Below, piece by piece: positions 30,326-37,240 of a stretch of 37,240 nucleotides of DNA. Each line of letters begins with the position of its first letter. Position 1 is the first letter of the stretch. Position numbers and translations under genes: made by a program. The notes under the pieces were generated by a model. It did not search any database. It was not told the origin of the DNA and was given only the letters and a program-made list of their open reading frames with translations. This DNA comes from Oscillospiraceae bacterium (GTDB lineage Bacteria; Bacillota; Clostridia; Oscillospirales; Acutalibacteraceae): contig SVPM01000015.1 of NCBI GenBank assembly GCA_015065865.1, positions 1 to 37,240 on the forward strand, read 5' to 3'.

Positions 30326-32851
30326 ATGGCAGACGAACAGATCGTACAGGAAGTACATACTACCGGTAAGGAATACGATGTAGATCTGGAAAAGATCATG
30401 AAAAAGAATTTTCTGGCGTATTCGATGTCGGTCATTGTGGCGCGTGCCCTGCCCGACGTGCGTGACGGTTTAAAACCCGTGCATCGTCGTATTCTGTACA
30501 CCATGCACGAGAACAGCCTCACCCCCGATAAAGCGCACCGTAAGTGTGCCGATACGGTGGGTGCGGTGCTCGGTCGGTACCATCCGCACGGTGACGCATC
30601 GGTTTACGATGCCATGGTGCGTATGGCACAGGATTTCTCGCTGCGGTATCCCCTGATCGACGGTCACGGCAACTTCGGTTCGATCGACGGTCACTCGGCG
30701 GCTGCCTATCGTTACACCGAAGCGCGTATGAGCCGTATGTCGCTGGATATGCTGGTGGATATCGACAAGGACACGGTGGATTTCGACCCGAACTACGACG
30801 ACCGTTTGGAAGAGCCGCGCGTGCTTCCTTCCCGTTTTCCGAACCTGCTTGTGAACGGTTCTTCGGGTATTGCGGTCGGTATGGCGACCAACATTCCTCC
30901 GCACAACCTGTGCGAGGTTATTGACGGTATCTGTTATCTCATTGATAACCCCGAAGCGGAAGTGGTGGAGTTGATGGACTTCATTAAAGGTCCCGACTTC
31001 CCCACCGGCGGTGTGATCATGGGCTATTCGGGCATTCGTGCGGCGTATGCGACCGGCCGCGGGCGCATTACGGTGCGTGCGCGTACCGAGATCGAAGAGT
31101 TGCCGAACGGCCGTTTCCGCATCGTGATCTCCGAGATTCCTTATCAGGTGAACAAACTCGCGATGGTGAAATCCATTATCGAGTTGGCAGACGAAAAGCG
31201 CATCGAAGGCATTCACGACGTGGTGGACTATTCCAGCCGTGAAGGTCTGCAGGTGGTCATTGAACTGAAGAAGGATGCCAATCCGCAGGTCGTGCTGAAT
31301 CAGTTGTTTGCCTACACCCAGATGCAGGTCACGTTCGGTGCCATTATGTTGGCGCTGGTCGATGGCGTGCCGCGTGTGTTGAACCTTAAGCAGATGCTGG
31401 AAGAATATATTAAATTCCAGTGCGAGGTCATCACCCGCCGCACGCAGTTCGATCTGAAAAAAGCCAAAGAGCGTGCCCACATCGTGGAAGCGCTGAAAAA
31501 AGCGAGCGACTTCATTGACGAGGTCATCACCATCATCCGTGAATCCAAGGATGTGCCGCTGGCGAAAGAGAATTTGATGGCGCGTTTTGAGTTTGATGAC
31601 GTGCAGGCGGATGCTATCGTGAAGATGCAGCTCGGCCGCTTGGCAGGTCTGGAACGCCAAAAGATCGAAGATGAACTGGCGGCGTTGCTTGCCCGTATTG
31701 CGGAATTTGAAGATATTCTGGCCAGCGAAACGCGTATTCGCACCATCGTGAAGGAAGAATGCCTCAAGATGCGTGATAAATACGGTGACGAGCGCCGCAC
31801 CTCCATTTCGATGGTGTCGGGCGAGGTGGATATCGAAGATCTTATTCCGGTGGAAGAATGTGTGCTCACCCTCACCCGCAGTGGGTACATCAAGCGCCAG
31901 ACGTCGGATACCTATAAGTCGCAACGGCGCGGCGGTCGCGGTATCAAGGGTATGTCCACCCGTGAGGAGGATATCACCGAAACGATGTTCCTGTGTTCCA
32001 GCCACGACGTGGTGATGTTCTTCACCACCGCCGGCAAGGTGTACCGCCTAAAATGTTACGAAGTGCCGGAAGGCAGCCGTACTTCCAAGGGTATGAACAT
32101 CGTAAACCTGCTTCCGTTGGAAGGGGACGAAAAGGTTTCCGCGATGATCTGTGCTAAGGAATTCGACGACGAGAGTTACCTCTGTATGGTTACGCGCCAC
32201 GGTATTGTGAAGCGTACCAGAATGTCGGCGTATGCCAATGCGCGTAAGAGCGGCCTTATCGCGATCGACCTCGACGACGGGGACGAACTCGCGTGGGTGC
32301 AGTTGACCGATGGTTACCAAAAACTGATGGTTGCCACCAAACAGGGTATGGCGATCTGCTTTGACGAAAACGATGCCCGTGCCATCGGTCGTACCGCGCG
32401 CGGTGTGCGTGCCCTCACGCTGAAAGAGGGCGATGAAGTCGTGGGTATGGAACTGTATGACCCGAACAAGCTGTTGCTCACCGTGACCGAAACGGGCTAC
32501 GGCCGACTCAGCAGTTTTGCGGATTACCGCGTACAGTCCCGCGGCGGTAAAGGTCTCACCAACTACCACACCGCAGAATACGGTGCGGTTGCGGCGGTGC
32601 GTACCGTGAGTGAGGAGGAAGATATTATTCTCATCTCCTCCGACGGTATCGTGATCCGTATGCACGTGGATGAGATCCGTCAGTGCCGCCGCCCGTCCAA
32701 GGGCGTGCGTGTGATGCGCGTGCAGGGCGATACCCGTATTATGTCGCTGGTTACGACCGAGCGTGCAGAGGATGAAGACGGTGAGGAGATCGCCGCCCCC
32801 ATTGACGAAGGCGATGCCGATGTCGGTGCGGAAACGGCGGCAGAAGAATAA
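30326..32851 (+). CDS. gyrA: DNA gyrase subunit A
   Basis: An 841-residue breakage-reunion subunit. The catalytic Tyr is Y130 in YRYTEARMSRM. The quinolone-pocket helix reads HPHGDASVYDAMVRM: residue 91, equivalent to E. coli Ser83, is Ala and the following residue is Ser, as in mycobacterial GyrA. Asp at the E. coli 87 position is kept. The GyrA box QRRGGRG and the six-blade C-terminal domain are present, with an acidic tail rich in Glu/Asp. AAAGGAG precedes the ATG. The gyrBA operon is interrupted by five accessory genes upstream. Confidence 0.98.
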   Translation: MADEQIVQEVHTTGKEYDVDLEKIMKKNFLAYSMSVIVARALPDVRDGLKPVHRRILYTMHENSLTPDKAHRKCADTVGAVLGRYHPHGDASVYDAMVRMAQDFSLRYPLIDGHGNFGSIDGHSAAAYRYTEARMSRMSLDMLVDIDKDTVDFDPNYDDRLEEPRVLPSRFPNLLVNGSSGIAVGMATNIPPHNLCEVIDGICYLIDNPEAEVVELMDFIKGPDFPTGGVIMGYSGIRAAYATGRGRITVRARTEIEELPNGRFRIVISEIPYQVNKLAMVKSIIELADEKRIEGIHDVVDYSSREGLQVVIELKKDANPQVVLNQLFAYTQMQVTFGAIMLALVDGVPRVLNLKQMLEEYIKFQCEVITRRTQFDLKKAKERAHIVEALKKASDFIDEVITIIRESKDVPLAKENLMARFEFDDVQADAIVKMQLGRLAGLERQKIEDELAALLARIAEFEDILASETRIRTIVKEECLKMRDKYGDERRTSISMVSGEVDIEDLIPVEECVLTLTRSGYIKRQTSDTYKSQRRGGRGIKGMSTREEDITETMFLCSSHDVVMFFTTAGKVYRLKCYEVPEGSRTSKGMNIVNLLPLEGDEKVSAMICAKEFDDESYLCMVTRHGIVKRTRMSAYANARKSGLIAIDLDDGDELAWVQLTDGYQKLMVATKQGMAICFDENDARAIGRTARGVRALTLKEGDEVVGMELYDPNKLLLTVTETGYGRLSSFADYRVQSRGGKGLTNYHTAEYGAVAAVRTVSEEEDIILISSDGIVIRMHVDEIRQCRRPSKGVRVMRVQGDTRIMSLVTTERAEDEDGEEIAAPIDEGDADVGAETAAEE

Positions 32852-32856
32852 AAAGA

Positions 32857-32900
32857 AAAAGGACGGAGAAAACAGTCGGACTGTTTTCTCCGTCCTTTTG
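32857..32900. terminator. Bidirectional terminator behind gyrA
   Basis: AAGGACGGAGAAAACAGT and ACTGTTTTCTCCGTCCTT form an 18-bp perfect stem with a three-base CGG loop. T-rich on the plus side and A-rich to the left, so it also stops the converging glycosidase transcript. Confidence 0.88.
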
Positions 32901-33038
32901 TTGTAAAAGTAAGACCTCGCGATATGAGTGGTTTTTTGTTATGTGCGGGGATTTTAGGCGAAAATGCATTACGAAATGTATAAACGCCACGGTATTATAC
33001 AAAAACGAATGAAAATCCCCAATAATACCCCCCTAAAA

Positions 33039-34139
33039 TCAGTGCATTTCTCGGAGTCGTTTGTCTGCCAAAGCAGAGAATTTTTGTATGGTTGCAATCT
33101 CCGAAGCCATGTACGGCAGACCGTTGAACCGATACAGGTCGTGTTGCCACAAATGCAGTTGCAACGAACCGTGGTATTTCGGATCGGCGATTATTTCCAA
33201 AAAGCATCCGTGCGGTTCGTAGGTCTGGGAATATCCTTGGATCAATCCCCAGTTGTAACAGCCGATCTTTTCAAGATAAAACAGTGGGAAGATCTCTTCC
33301 ACGCGTTGATTCCCGATACGGTGCAACCACTCGGTGCACACCATGGGGCGGCCGTAGGCGTTGTGCAGAGCTTCGATCACCTGCACGGTTTGTGCAAACG
33401 GCAAATAGCAGTGAAAAGAGATAATATCGGACAACTCCAATGCACGCAGTTCTGCCGGAGTATACGGCTTTTGCTCGTTGTCGTACAGATAGCATTCCGC
33501 CGTGAGCGGTTGGATCGGGTCGTGCGACCGCAAAATCTCAAAGAACTTTTCCATATACGGCACGCTCATCATTTCGCGGCGTGAGTTACCGATCTCGTTC
33601 CAGACGTTCCACACTTGCACGCGCGGATCCTTAGCGTATTTTGCCGCCAGCTCATCCACCATGCGGTAATATTCCGCCGTATAGGCAGGGTCGTCGATCG
33701 GCAGATATCCCGGCTCTGTGTATCCGCCTGCATGCGGACCGCGGCGGATACCGCTGTGATAGCCCCAATCCACCGCTTGTTCCCCGAATGTCGGCGGCAC
33801 ATAATCCGCTTTCGGCACACAGCAGTCGTTGCCCAGCACAAACATAACTTTGACACCGTATTTGTCGGCAAGCGTGAGATATTCTTCTACGTTTGCCATA
33901 AAGCTGTCGTGTTGATGATACCAAACCTCAAATTGTACCACCGCGCGTACCGCATTGTATCCCGTCTTTTTTGCCAGATCAAATTCATATTCTATCTGTT
34001 CGGCCACCGCACGGTGATTATATTCTTGCCACATGGCAATGCGGTTGACGCAGTTGGACGGATAGCCGCACCATCCGCGAATCCACGGTTGGGCATTATA
34101 CCATTCCCACGCTTGTTCTTTTGTCCATTGTGTTGTCAT
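33039..34139 (-). CDS. GH5-like glycoside hydrolase (cellulase/xylanase clan), intracellular
   Basis: A 366-residue TIM-barrel glycosidase of the GH-A clan. The catalytic acid/base is E182 in VWNVWNEIGN at the end of strand 4. The nucleophile is E270 in RPMVCTEWLHR at strand 7. FHCYLPF and GCYNWGLIQG are other barrel-end segments. No signal peptide is present, so it probably acts on imported oligosaccharides. The start at 34139 has AGGAGG at 8-base spacing; a longer frame reaches further up but runs through the regulator's promoter. It is divergent from an AraC gene that probably controls it. Exact substrate is unknown. Confidence 0.85.
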   Translation of the reverse strand: MTTQWTKEQAWEWYNAQPWIRGWCGYPSNCVNRIAMWQEYNHRAVAEQIEYEFDLAKKTGYNAVRAVVQFEVWYHQHDSFMANVEEYLTLADKYGVKVMFVLGNDCCVPKADYVPPTFGEQAVDWGYHSGIRRGPHAGGYTEPGYLPIDDPAYTAEYYRMVDELAAKYAKDPRVQVWNVWNEIGNSRREMMSVPYMEKFFEILRSHDPIQPLTAECYLYDNEQKPYTPAELRALELSDIISFHCYLPFAQTVQVIEALHNAYGRPMVCTEWLHRIGNQRVEEIFPLFYLEKIGCYNWGLIQGYSQTYEPHGCFLEIIADPKYHGSLQLHLWQHDLYRFNGLPYMASEIATIQKFSALADKRLREMH

Positions 34140-34179
34140 GTATATACGCCTCCTTTTCACCATAATACCGCCTGCCGTC

Positions 34180-34208
34180 TTGACAAACAAGCAAAAAACG
34201 GATAATAT
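34180..34208 (+). promoter_or_regulatory. Promoter of the araC-type gene; divergent control region
   Basis: TTGACA (34180-34185), 17-bp spacer, TAATAT (34203-34208). On the opposite strand the glycosidase has only a TATTAT-like -10 (near 34162-34167) without a -35 at proper distance, which fits an activator-dependent promoter. Confidence 0.65.
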
Positions 34209-34232
34209 ATTCCCAAAAAGTAAGGTGAAAGT

Positions 34233-35033
34233 ATGAATGTGTTGCAAAGACGCGTGCCGATGTATCAACGCGAGAACTGCGGAAAACATTACGAATGTCG
34301 AAGCGACTGGCACGACAATTACAAAGTGAGGGCACACCTCCACCGCTTCAGCGAATGGTTGTTTGTGGAGTCGGGTGTAATGACGATGTATCTCAACGGG
34401 GAAAGGATACAGGTACAGGCAGGGAGTGCGGTTATGATCCTGCCGAACGAGGTGCACGCCTACACCGACGAAACTGCCAGTCGCGCGCTGTGCGTGGTGT
34501 GTTCGAACGATTTTATTCCCTGTCTGTTTGAAAAACTCGGAGAAAACTATCCGGAGTCCCCCGTGTTTTCAGCCAAAGCGGTGGCCGATGTGTTCCGAGA
34601 GATACCGAAAACATCCCCCGATGATGCCGTGCGGTTTATGGGGCTTCTGAATCTGGTGTGTTCCGCGTTTTTAGAACAGACAATCATTGTGCCGAAAAAG
34701 GCAGGCAAGCGAAATCCGCCCTATCGTGAAGCGCTGACCTATATTGATGAACATTATCGCGAGGATATATCGCTCTCATCGATGGCGGTGGCACTCGGTT
34801 ATCACGAAAAATATCTTTCCGCCGTGCTCGGCAGCATGAGTGATATGAACTTTCGCAACTTGCTCGCCTCTCGCCGCGTGGAATATGCATGTGCATTGTT
34901 GCGCGAAAGCGACACGTCCCGTTCTATCGCCGAAGTGGCACACGCTGCAGGCTTTTCCTCCATCAACACCTTCAATCGGAAGTTTAAGTTCTTTTGCGGC
35001 ATGACGCCGCGCGAATTTCAAAATAACAGATAA
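34233..35033 (+). CDS. AraC family transcriptional regulator with cupin sensor domain
   Basis: A 266-residue regulator. The N-terminal cupin (about 25-85: HLHRFSEWLFVESGVMTMYLNGERIQVQAGSAVMILPNEVH) is a sugar-sensing beta-barrel. The C-terminal double helix-turn-helix spans about 168-264, with SLSSMAVALGYHEKYLSAVLG and the AraC signature SIAEVAHAAGFSSINTFNRKFKFFCGMTPREF. It lies divergent from the GH5-like gene (93 bp gap), so activation of that gene is likely. AAGGTGA precedes the ATG. Its final codons are inside a 21-bp hairpin. Confidence 0.92.
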   Translation: MNVLQRRVPMYQRENCGKHYECRSDWHDNYKVRAHLHRFSEWLFVESGVMTMYLNGERIQVQAGSAVMILPNEVHAYTDETASRALCVVCSNDFIPCLFEKLGENYPESPVFSAKAVADVFREIPKTSPDDAVRFMGLLNLVCSAFLEQTIIVPKKAGKRNPPYREALTYIDEHYREDISLSSMAVALGYHEKYLSAVLGSMSDMNFRNLLASRRVEYACALLRESDTSRSIAEVAHAAGFSSINTFNRKFKFFCGMTPREFQNNR

Positions 35034-35068
35034 AAGCGGTGCCGGAGGGCACCGCTTTTATCTGTTAT
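35023..35068. terminator. 21-bp perfect hairpin, convergent terminator
   Basis: Bases 35023-35043 pair without mismatch to 35048-35068 around a GGAG loop. The AAAA/TTTT tracts lie within the stem, at the usual place for a bidirectional terminator. The araC stop codon is inside the left arm. Confidence 0.75.
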
Positions 35069-35079
35069 AAACCAAATGC

Positions 35080-35748
35080 TTATTCCGCAATTGTAGGATC
35101 AAACGATACGCCGACGCGTCCGCCTTTGCGTGCTTCGCACAGCAAAAGATAGGGGGAGGAATTGGTATCGTGCTGCACTAAGCACAGGCGTTTCGGTTCC
35201 AAACCGGCCGTTCGCAGGGCCGTCATAAGGTCTGCCAGTCGTTCGGGACGGTGGCAGAGGAAAAAGCGACCGCCGTGTTTCAGCATCCGCGCCGCCGCGG
35301 TGCAGAGCTCATCGAGCGCGGCAGGGGAGTCTTCGTGCCGTGCAATGCGGCGCGCTTCGTTTGTGTTTACGCCGCCGACGGCCGAGGGGAAATACGGGGG
35401 ATTGCACACCACCGCATCAAAGGAAGAGGGGAGCAAGGGGGCGGTGCGCCAATCGGCGGTCAACACGGTAATATGTTCTTGCAATCCGCTGTGAACGACC
35501 GACCGTGCCGCCAATTCGGTGGCGTCGGGTTGAATATCCAGTGCGGTGATCTGCGGTAACTCCCGCCCTGCCGTTCGTGCGTTTTGACACAGTTGCAGAG
35601 CAACGACTCCGCACCCCGTACCGAATTCGCAAATGCGGCGAAGTCCCTGCGGCACAAAAGCGGCCAACCGCAACGCATCCGCACCAAAGGTGTAGTCGGA
35701 CGTGGTAAACACACCGATCTCCTTTCCCAGAGCCTCCCAATGCGGCAT
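35080..35748 (-). CDS. Class I SAM-dependent methyltransferase, TrmN6/YfiC-like
   Basis: A 222-residue N6-adenine-type methyltransferase. The SAM motif CEFGTGCGVVALQL (41-54) and the target-amine motif NPPYF (116-120) identify the family. The N-terminal FTTSDYTFGADALRLAAF segment is that of TrmN6 (tRNA1Val A37 methyltransferase) and its Firmicutes homologues such as YabB. The start is 2 bp after the thiT stop, with AAAGGAGG embedded in thiT's last codons. It is therefore under the TPP riboswitch, although no thiamine role is known for it. Confidence 0.85.
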   Translation of the reverse strand: MPHWEALGKEIGVFTTSDYTFGADALRLAAFVPQGLRRICEFGTGCGVVALQLCQNARTAGRELPQITALDIQPDATELAARSVVHSGLQEHITVLTADWRTAPLLPSSFDAVVCNPPYFPSAVGGVNTNEARRIARHEDSPAALDELCTAAARMLKHGGRFFLCHRPERLADLMTALRTAGLEPKRLCLVQHDTNSSPYLLLCEARKGGRVGVSFDPTIAE

Positions 35749-35750
35749 CG

Positions 35751-36578
35751 TTATGCCTCCTTTTTGTTTTTAGTGCGTGCGATACATGCTGCTATGATCA
35801 TCACCGCAAGACCGACCCCCGTGACAATGCCCACGACCGACCAGCGAACGTCGGTGAGCCCCGCAAAGGTAAACGCACCGGTTTCGGGATCCTGCACGTG
35901 CGGGAAGATCGCCACGACGTCGTATATCACGGCGGCAATAGGGGCGCCGATCGTGAGTGCCGCAAGCCAGCCTGCTCCGCGGGTGCGGGACACCGAAAGG
36001 CGGGTGGGAATATCCCCGCGGAAATCCAACACCGAGCCGAGGAAATACGCGCCCGCCGCCGTAATGACGGTTTCGGGAATCATATACGTCGCGTTATAGC
36101 CGATGGAATAGATGAGTGCGGCGGCGGTGGGAATGGAAATGCCCGCCCACACGGTAGCACCCGCGATCACGTGCAGAATATACCGCACCACACCGTACAG
36201 CACGGCACCGTAGGTAAGGGCAAGCGACTGGTTTTTCACACGGCGAAACACACCGCCGAGCCCCACCGCGGCAAACGCCACGATGAAATCCAGCACCAAC
36301 ACCGCCGTGACCGACCAAAAGCCCGTAACATACGAGAGTGAGGACGAAAACGCCAGTTGCAACAGTCCGTAGGCCAACCCCGCGAAGGTGCCGAAGCCGA
36401 CACCGTGGCGGAAGGCGAGCAGCACGAGCGGCACCGCCGAGGCGGCGGTGACACTGCCGCCGTAGGGTAGGTCAACCAGTTTGACCAGCGACAGCACGGT
36501 GGCAAGGGCGAGCATGACCGCGCCTTCGGTGAGGCGCAGAACGCGGGGGTGCACCCCGTTTTGTGTGATTTTTGACAT
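35751..36578 (-). CDS. thiT: Energy-coupled thiamine transporter S component ThiT
   Basis: A 275-residue six-helix membrane protein of the ECF S-component type. AGLAYGLLQLAFSS, SVTAVLVLDFIVAFAAVGLGGVF and the later helices follow the ThiT/YuaJ pattern. The last ~60 residues add an extra loop and a terminal helix beyond the typical ~190-residue ThiT. The TPP riboswitch directly upstream supports thiamine as the substrate. No ECF A/T module genes are nearby, so it probably uses a shared module. I start at the ATG at 36578 (AGGAG about 10 bases away) rather than the TTG at 36584. Confidence 0.88.
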   Translation of the reverse strand: MSKITQNGVHPRVLRLTEGAVMLALATVLSLVKLVDLPYGGSVTAASAVPLVLLAFRHGVGFGTFAGLAYGLLQLAFSSSLSYVTGFWSVTAVLVLDFIVAFAAVGLGGVFRRVKNQSLALTYGAVLYGVVRYILHVIAGATVWAGISIPTAAALIYSIGYNATYMIPETVITAAGAYFLGSVLDFRGDIPTRLSVSRTRGAGWLAALTIGAPIAAVIYDVVAIFPHVQDPETGAFTFAGLTDVRWSVVGIVTGVGLAVMIIAACIARTKNKKEA

Positions 36579-36611
36579 TGACAAACAACTCCTTCGTGAT
36601 GGGAAATTAAG

Positions 36612-36641
36612 AAAAGCGTCCCACCGACTAAGGAGGGACGC
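36612..36641 (-). terminator. Riboswitch terminator (expression platform)
   Basis: On the minus strand GCGTCCC (36635-36641) pairs with GGGACGC (36616-36622), followed by TTTTC. The TCCCTCC at 36632-36638 can instead pair with GGAGGGA of the aptamer (36679-36685), giving an antiterminator when TPP is absent. Confidence 0.82.
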
Positions 36642-36669
36642 ACTTTGGATCTGTACACTATCACAAAGG

Positions 36670-36762
36670 CTTGGACCATCCCTCCGCCGGCATTATCCGG
36701 ATCAGGTTCAGGGTTGAGGTAAAACCTCTCTCAGCCGACCGTCGTCAGCACCCCTTGTCGCA
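36670..36762 (-). ncRNA. TPP riboswitch (THI element)
   Basis: The minus strand shows the conserved TPP aptamer blocks in order: GGGGTGC, then GGCTGAGAGA, then CCTGAACCTGATCCGGAT, then AATGCCGGCGGAGGGA. Binding of thiamine pyrophosphate would stabilise P1 and allow the terminator at 36612-36641 to form, shutting off thiT and the methyltransferase gene. Confidence 0.95.
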
Positions 36763-36774
36763 AATCTTACCGTC

Positions 36775-36803
36775 AGTATACCCCCGAAAAACGCCGATGT
36801 CAA
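36775..36803 (-). promoter_or_regulatory. Promoter of the thiT operon
   Basis: On the minus strand: TTGACA (36798-36803), 17-bp spacer, TATACT (36775-36780). Transcription begins just before the riboswitch. Confidence 0.88.
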
Positions 36804-36832
36804 GAAAATTTTTGGAATTTTGAAAAAAAGAC

Positions 36833-36861
36833 TTGACTTTTGAGCCAAAACCTACTATAAT
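36833..36861 (+). promoter_or_regulatory. Promoter of tRNA-Arg(ACG)
   Basis: TTGACT (36833-36838), 17-bp spacer, TATAAT (36856-36861). It lies back-to-back with the thiT promoter. Confidence 0.85.
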
Positions 36862-36891
36862 CGTCTATGCTGTCCGAACGGACAACCAAAT

Positions 36892-36968
36892 GTGCCTGTA
36901 GCTCAGCTGGATAGAGTGTTTGACTACGAATCAAAAGGTCAGGGGTTCGAATCCCTTCAGGCACGCCA
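36892..36968 (+). tRNA. tRNA-Arg (anticodon ACG)
   Basis: The acceptor stem is GTGCCTG (36892-36898) with CAGGCAC (36958-36964), the D-arm TAGCTCAGCTGGATAGAG, and the anticodon stem-loop TTTGA-CTACGAA-TCAAA (anticodon ACG, decoding CGN with inosine). The T-arm is GGGGTTCGAATCCC. The discriminator is G and CCA is encoded (36966-36968). Confidence 0.96.
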
Positions 36969-36972
36969 AACG

Positions 36973-37004
36973 AAAAAAGACCATCCATCGGATGGTCTTT
37001 TTTC
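36973..37004 (+). terminator. Terminator of tRNA-Arg(ACG)
   Basis: AAAAAAGACCATCC, loop ATC, GGATGGTCTTTTTT. The right portion of this hairpin belongs to the repeat copy that recurs at 37178. Confidence 0.85.
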
Positions 37005-37240
37005 GTTTTTGGCTCTGAAGGGATTCGAAACGAGCTCCAAGGGTGAGGTGCAACGCACCGAAGCCTTGGCAGCAACAGTCCGGTGGACTGTTGCGCTCGC
37101 GAGAGGAGAACCCCTTCAGAGAATAGGAAAAGCACAGTACTTATGGGTGGCCAACGTGCAGGGAAAGAAAATAGGATACCATCCATCGGATGGTCTTTTT
37201 TCGTTTTTGGCTCTGAAGGGATTCGAAACGAGCTCCAAGG
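36980..37240. repeat. ~198-bp repeat unit, second copy cut by window end
   Basis: Bases 36980-37042 and 37178-37240 are identical over 63 bp, and the second copy runs off the window. The unit comprises the CCATCC-ATC-GGATGG terminator hairpin plus T-run, then the cloverleaf-like element at 37013-37121, then about 55 bp of spacer with no gene. The matching offset is exactly 198 bp. Confidence 0.85.
37013..37121. repeat. Cloverleaf-like palindromic element
   Basis: An outer stem CTCTGAAGGG (37013-37022) with CCCTTCAGAG (37112-37121) encloses three arms. They are CCAAGG/CCTTGG (37037-37042, 37064-37069) topped by GGTGC/GCACC, then GCAACAGTCC/GGACTGTTGC (37072-37094, 3-base loop), then a short CTC-GCGA-GAG. 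The GAAGGGATTCGAA segment at its edge equals the reverse complement of the T-arm and acceptor region of the adjacent tRNA-Arg, suggesting a tRNA-related origin. Confidence 0.6.

Noticed and set aside
30470-32005. 511-codon minus-strand ORF opposite gyrA
   Set aside because: Antisense shadow of gyrA with His/Arg-rich composition typical of high-GC reverse frames.
36800-37186. 128-codon minus-strand ORF containing PEGIRTPDLLIRSQ
   Set aside because: This peptide is the antisense translation of tRNA-Arg; it is a well-known spurious protein and runs across a tRNA and promoter.
36980-37240. CRISPR array
   Set aside because: Repeats are long, palindromic and only two copies, with the unit ~198 bp; no short regular repeats or cas genes.

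Overview
The window is the replication-origin neighbourhood of a moderately high-GC member of the Clostridia, most likely Oscillospiraceae/Ruminococcaceae-like. The evidence is the gene order rpmH-rnpA-yidD-yidC-jag and mnmE-mnmG-rsmG-noc-like-parA-parB on the left of dnaA, and dnaA-dnaN-yaaA-recF-remB-gyrB-gyrA on the right. Housekeeping genes left of dnaA are on the minus strand and those right of it on the plus strand, so both groups run away from oriC. The best oriC candidate is the AT-rich dnaA-dnaN gap (21603-21841), which holds one perfect DnaA box and several degenerate ones. Two near-perfect parS sites lie at 11517 and 13534. No 16S gene is present, so the taxonomy is inference.

Left arm (1-9700): a DinB/HicB-like gene; an intergenic block of about 1 kb (about 1080-1870) that encodes no protein and carries a promoter-to-terminator small RNA (about 1122-1288) followed by a large structured RNA candidate (about 1304-1732); a coupled pair of an acyl-ACP thioesterase and a nuclease-like protein; parAB; a divergently transcribed CLC chloride transporter; and a two-gene sugar unit (Gfo/Idh/MocA oxidoreductase and a glycosidase-like protein). 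A tRNA-Arg(CCU) and a YerB-like lipoprotein gene separate these from the second ParB-family gene.

Centre (11.5-24.3 kb): noc-like, rsmG, mnmG, a small membrane-protein gene shorter than 50 codons, mnmE, jag, yidC, yidD, rnpA and rpmH all read leftward. dnaA, dnaN, yaaA, recF, a small two-helix membrane protein and remB read rightward.

Right arm: the gyrB-gyrA operon is interrupted by five tightly coupled genes, four YcxB-like membrane proteins (one a double-length form) and one SGNH hydrolase. Then come a GH5-like glycosidase divergent from an AraC regulator, a thiT-trmN-like operon under a TPP riboswitch with a visible terminator and antiterminator, and a tRNA-Arg(ACG). The window ends in a roughly 198-bp repeat unit carrying a cloverleaf-like palindromic element.

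The most unusual items are the large structured RNA at about 1304-1732, the YcxB/SGNH block inside the gyrase operon, the tRNA-adjacent cloverleaf repeat, and a 15-bp motif dispersed in gene-flanking DNA.
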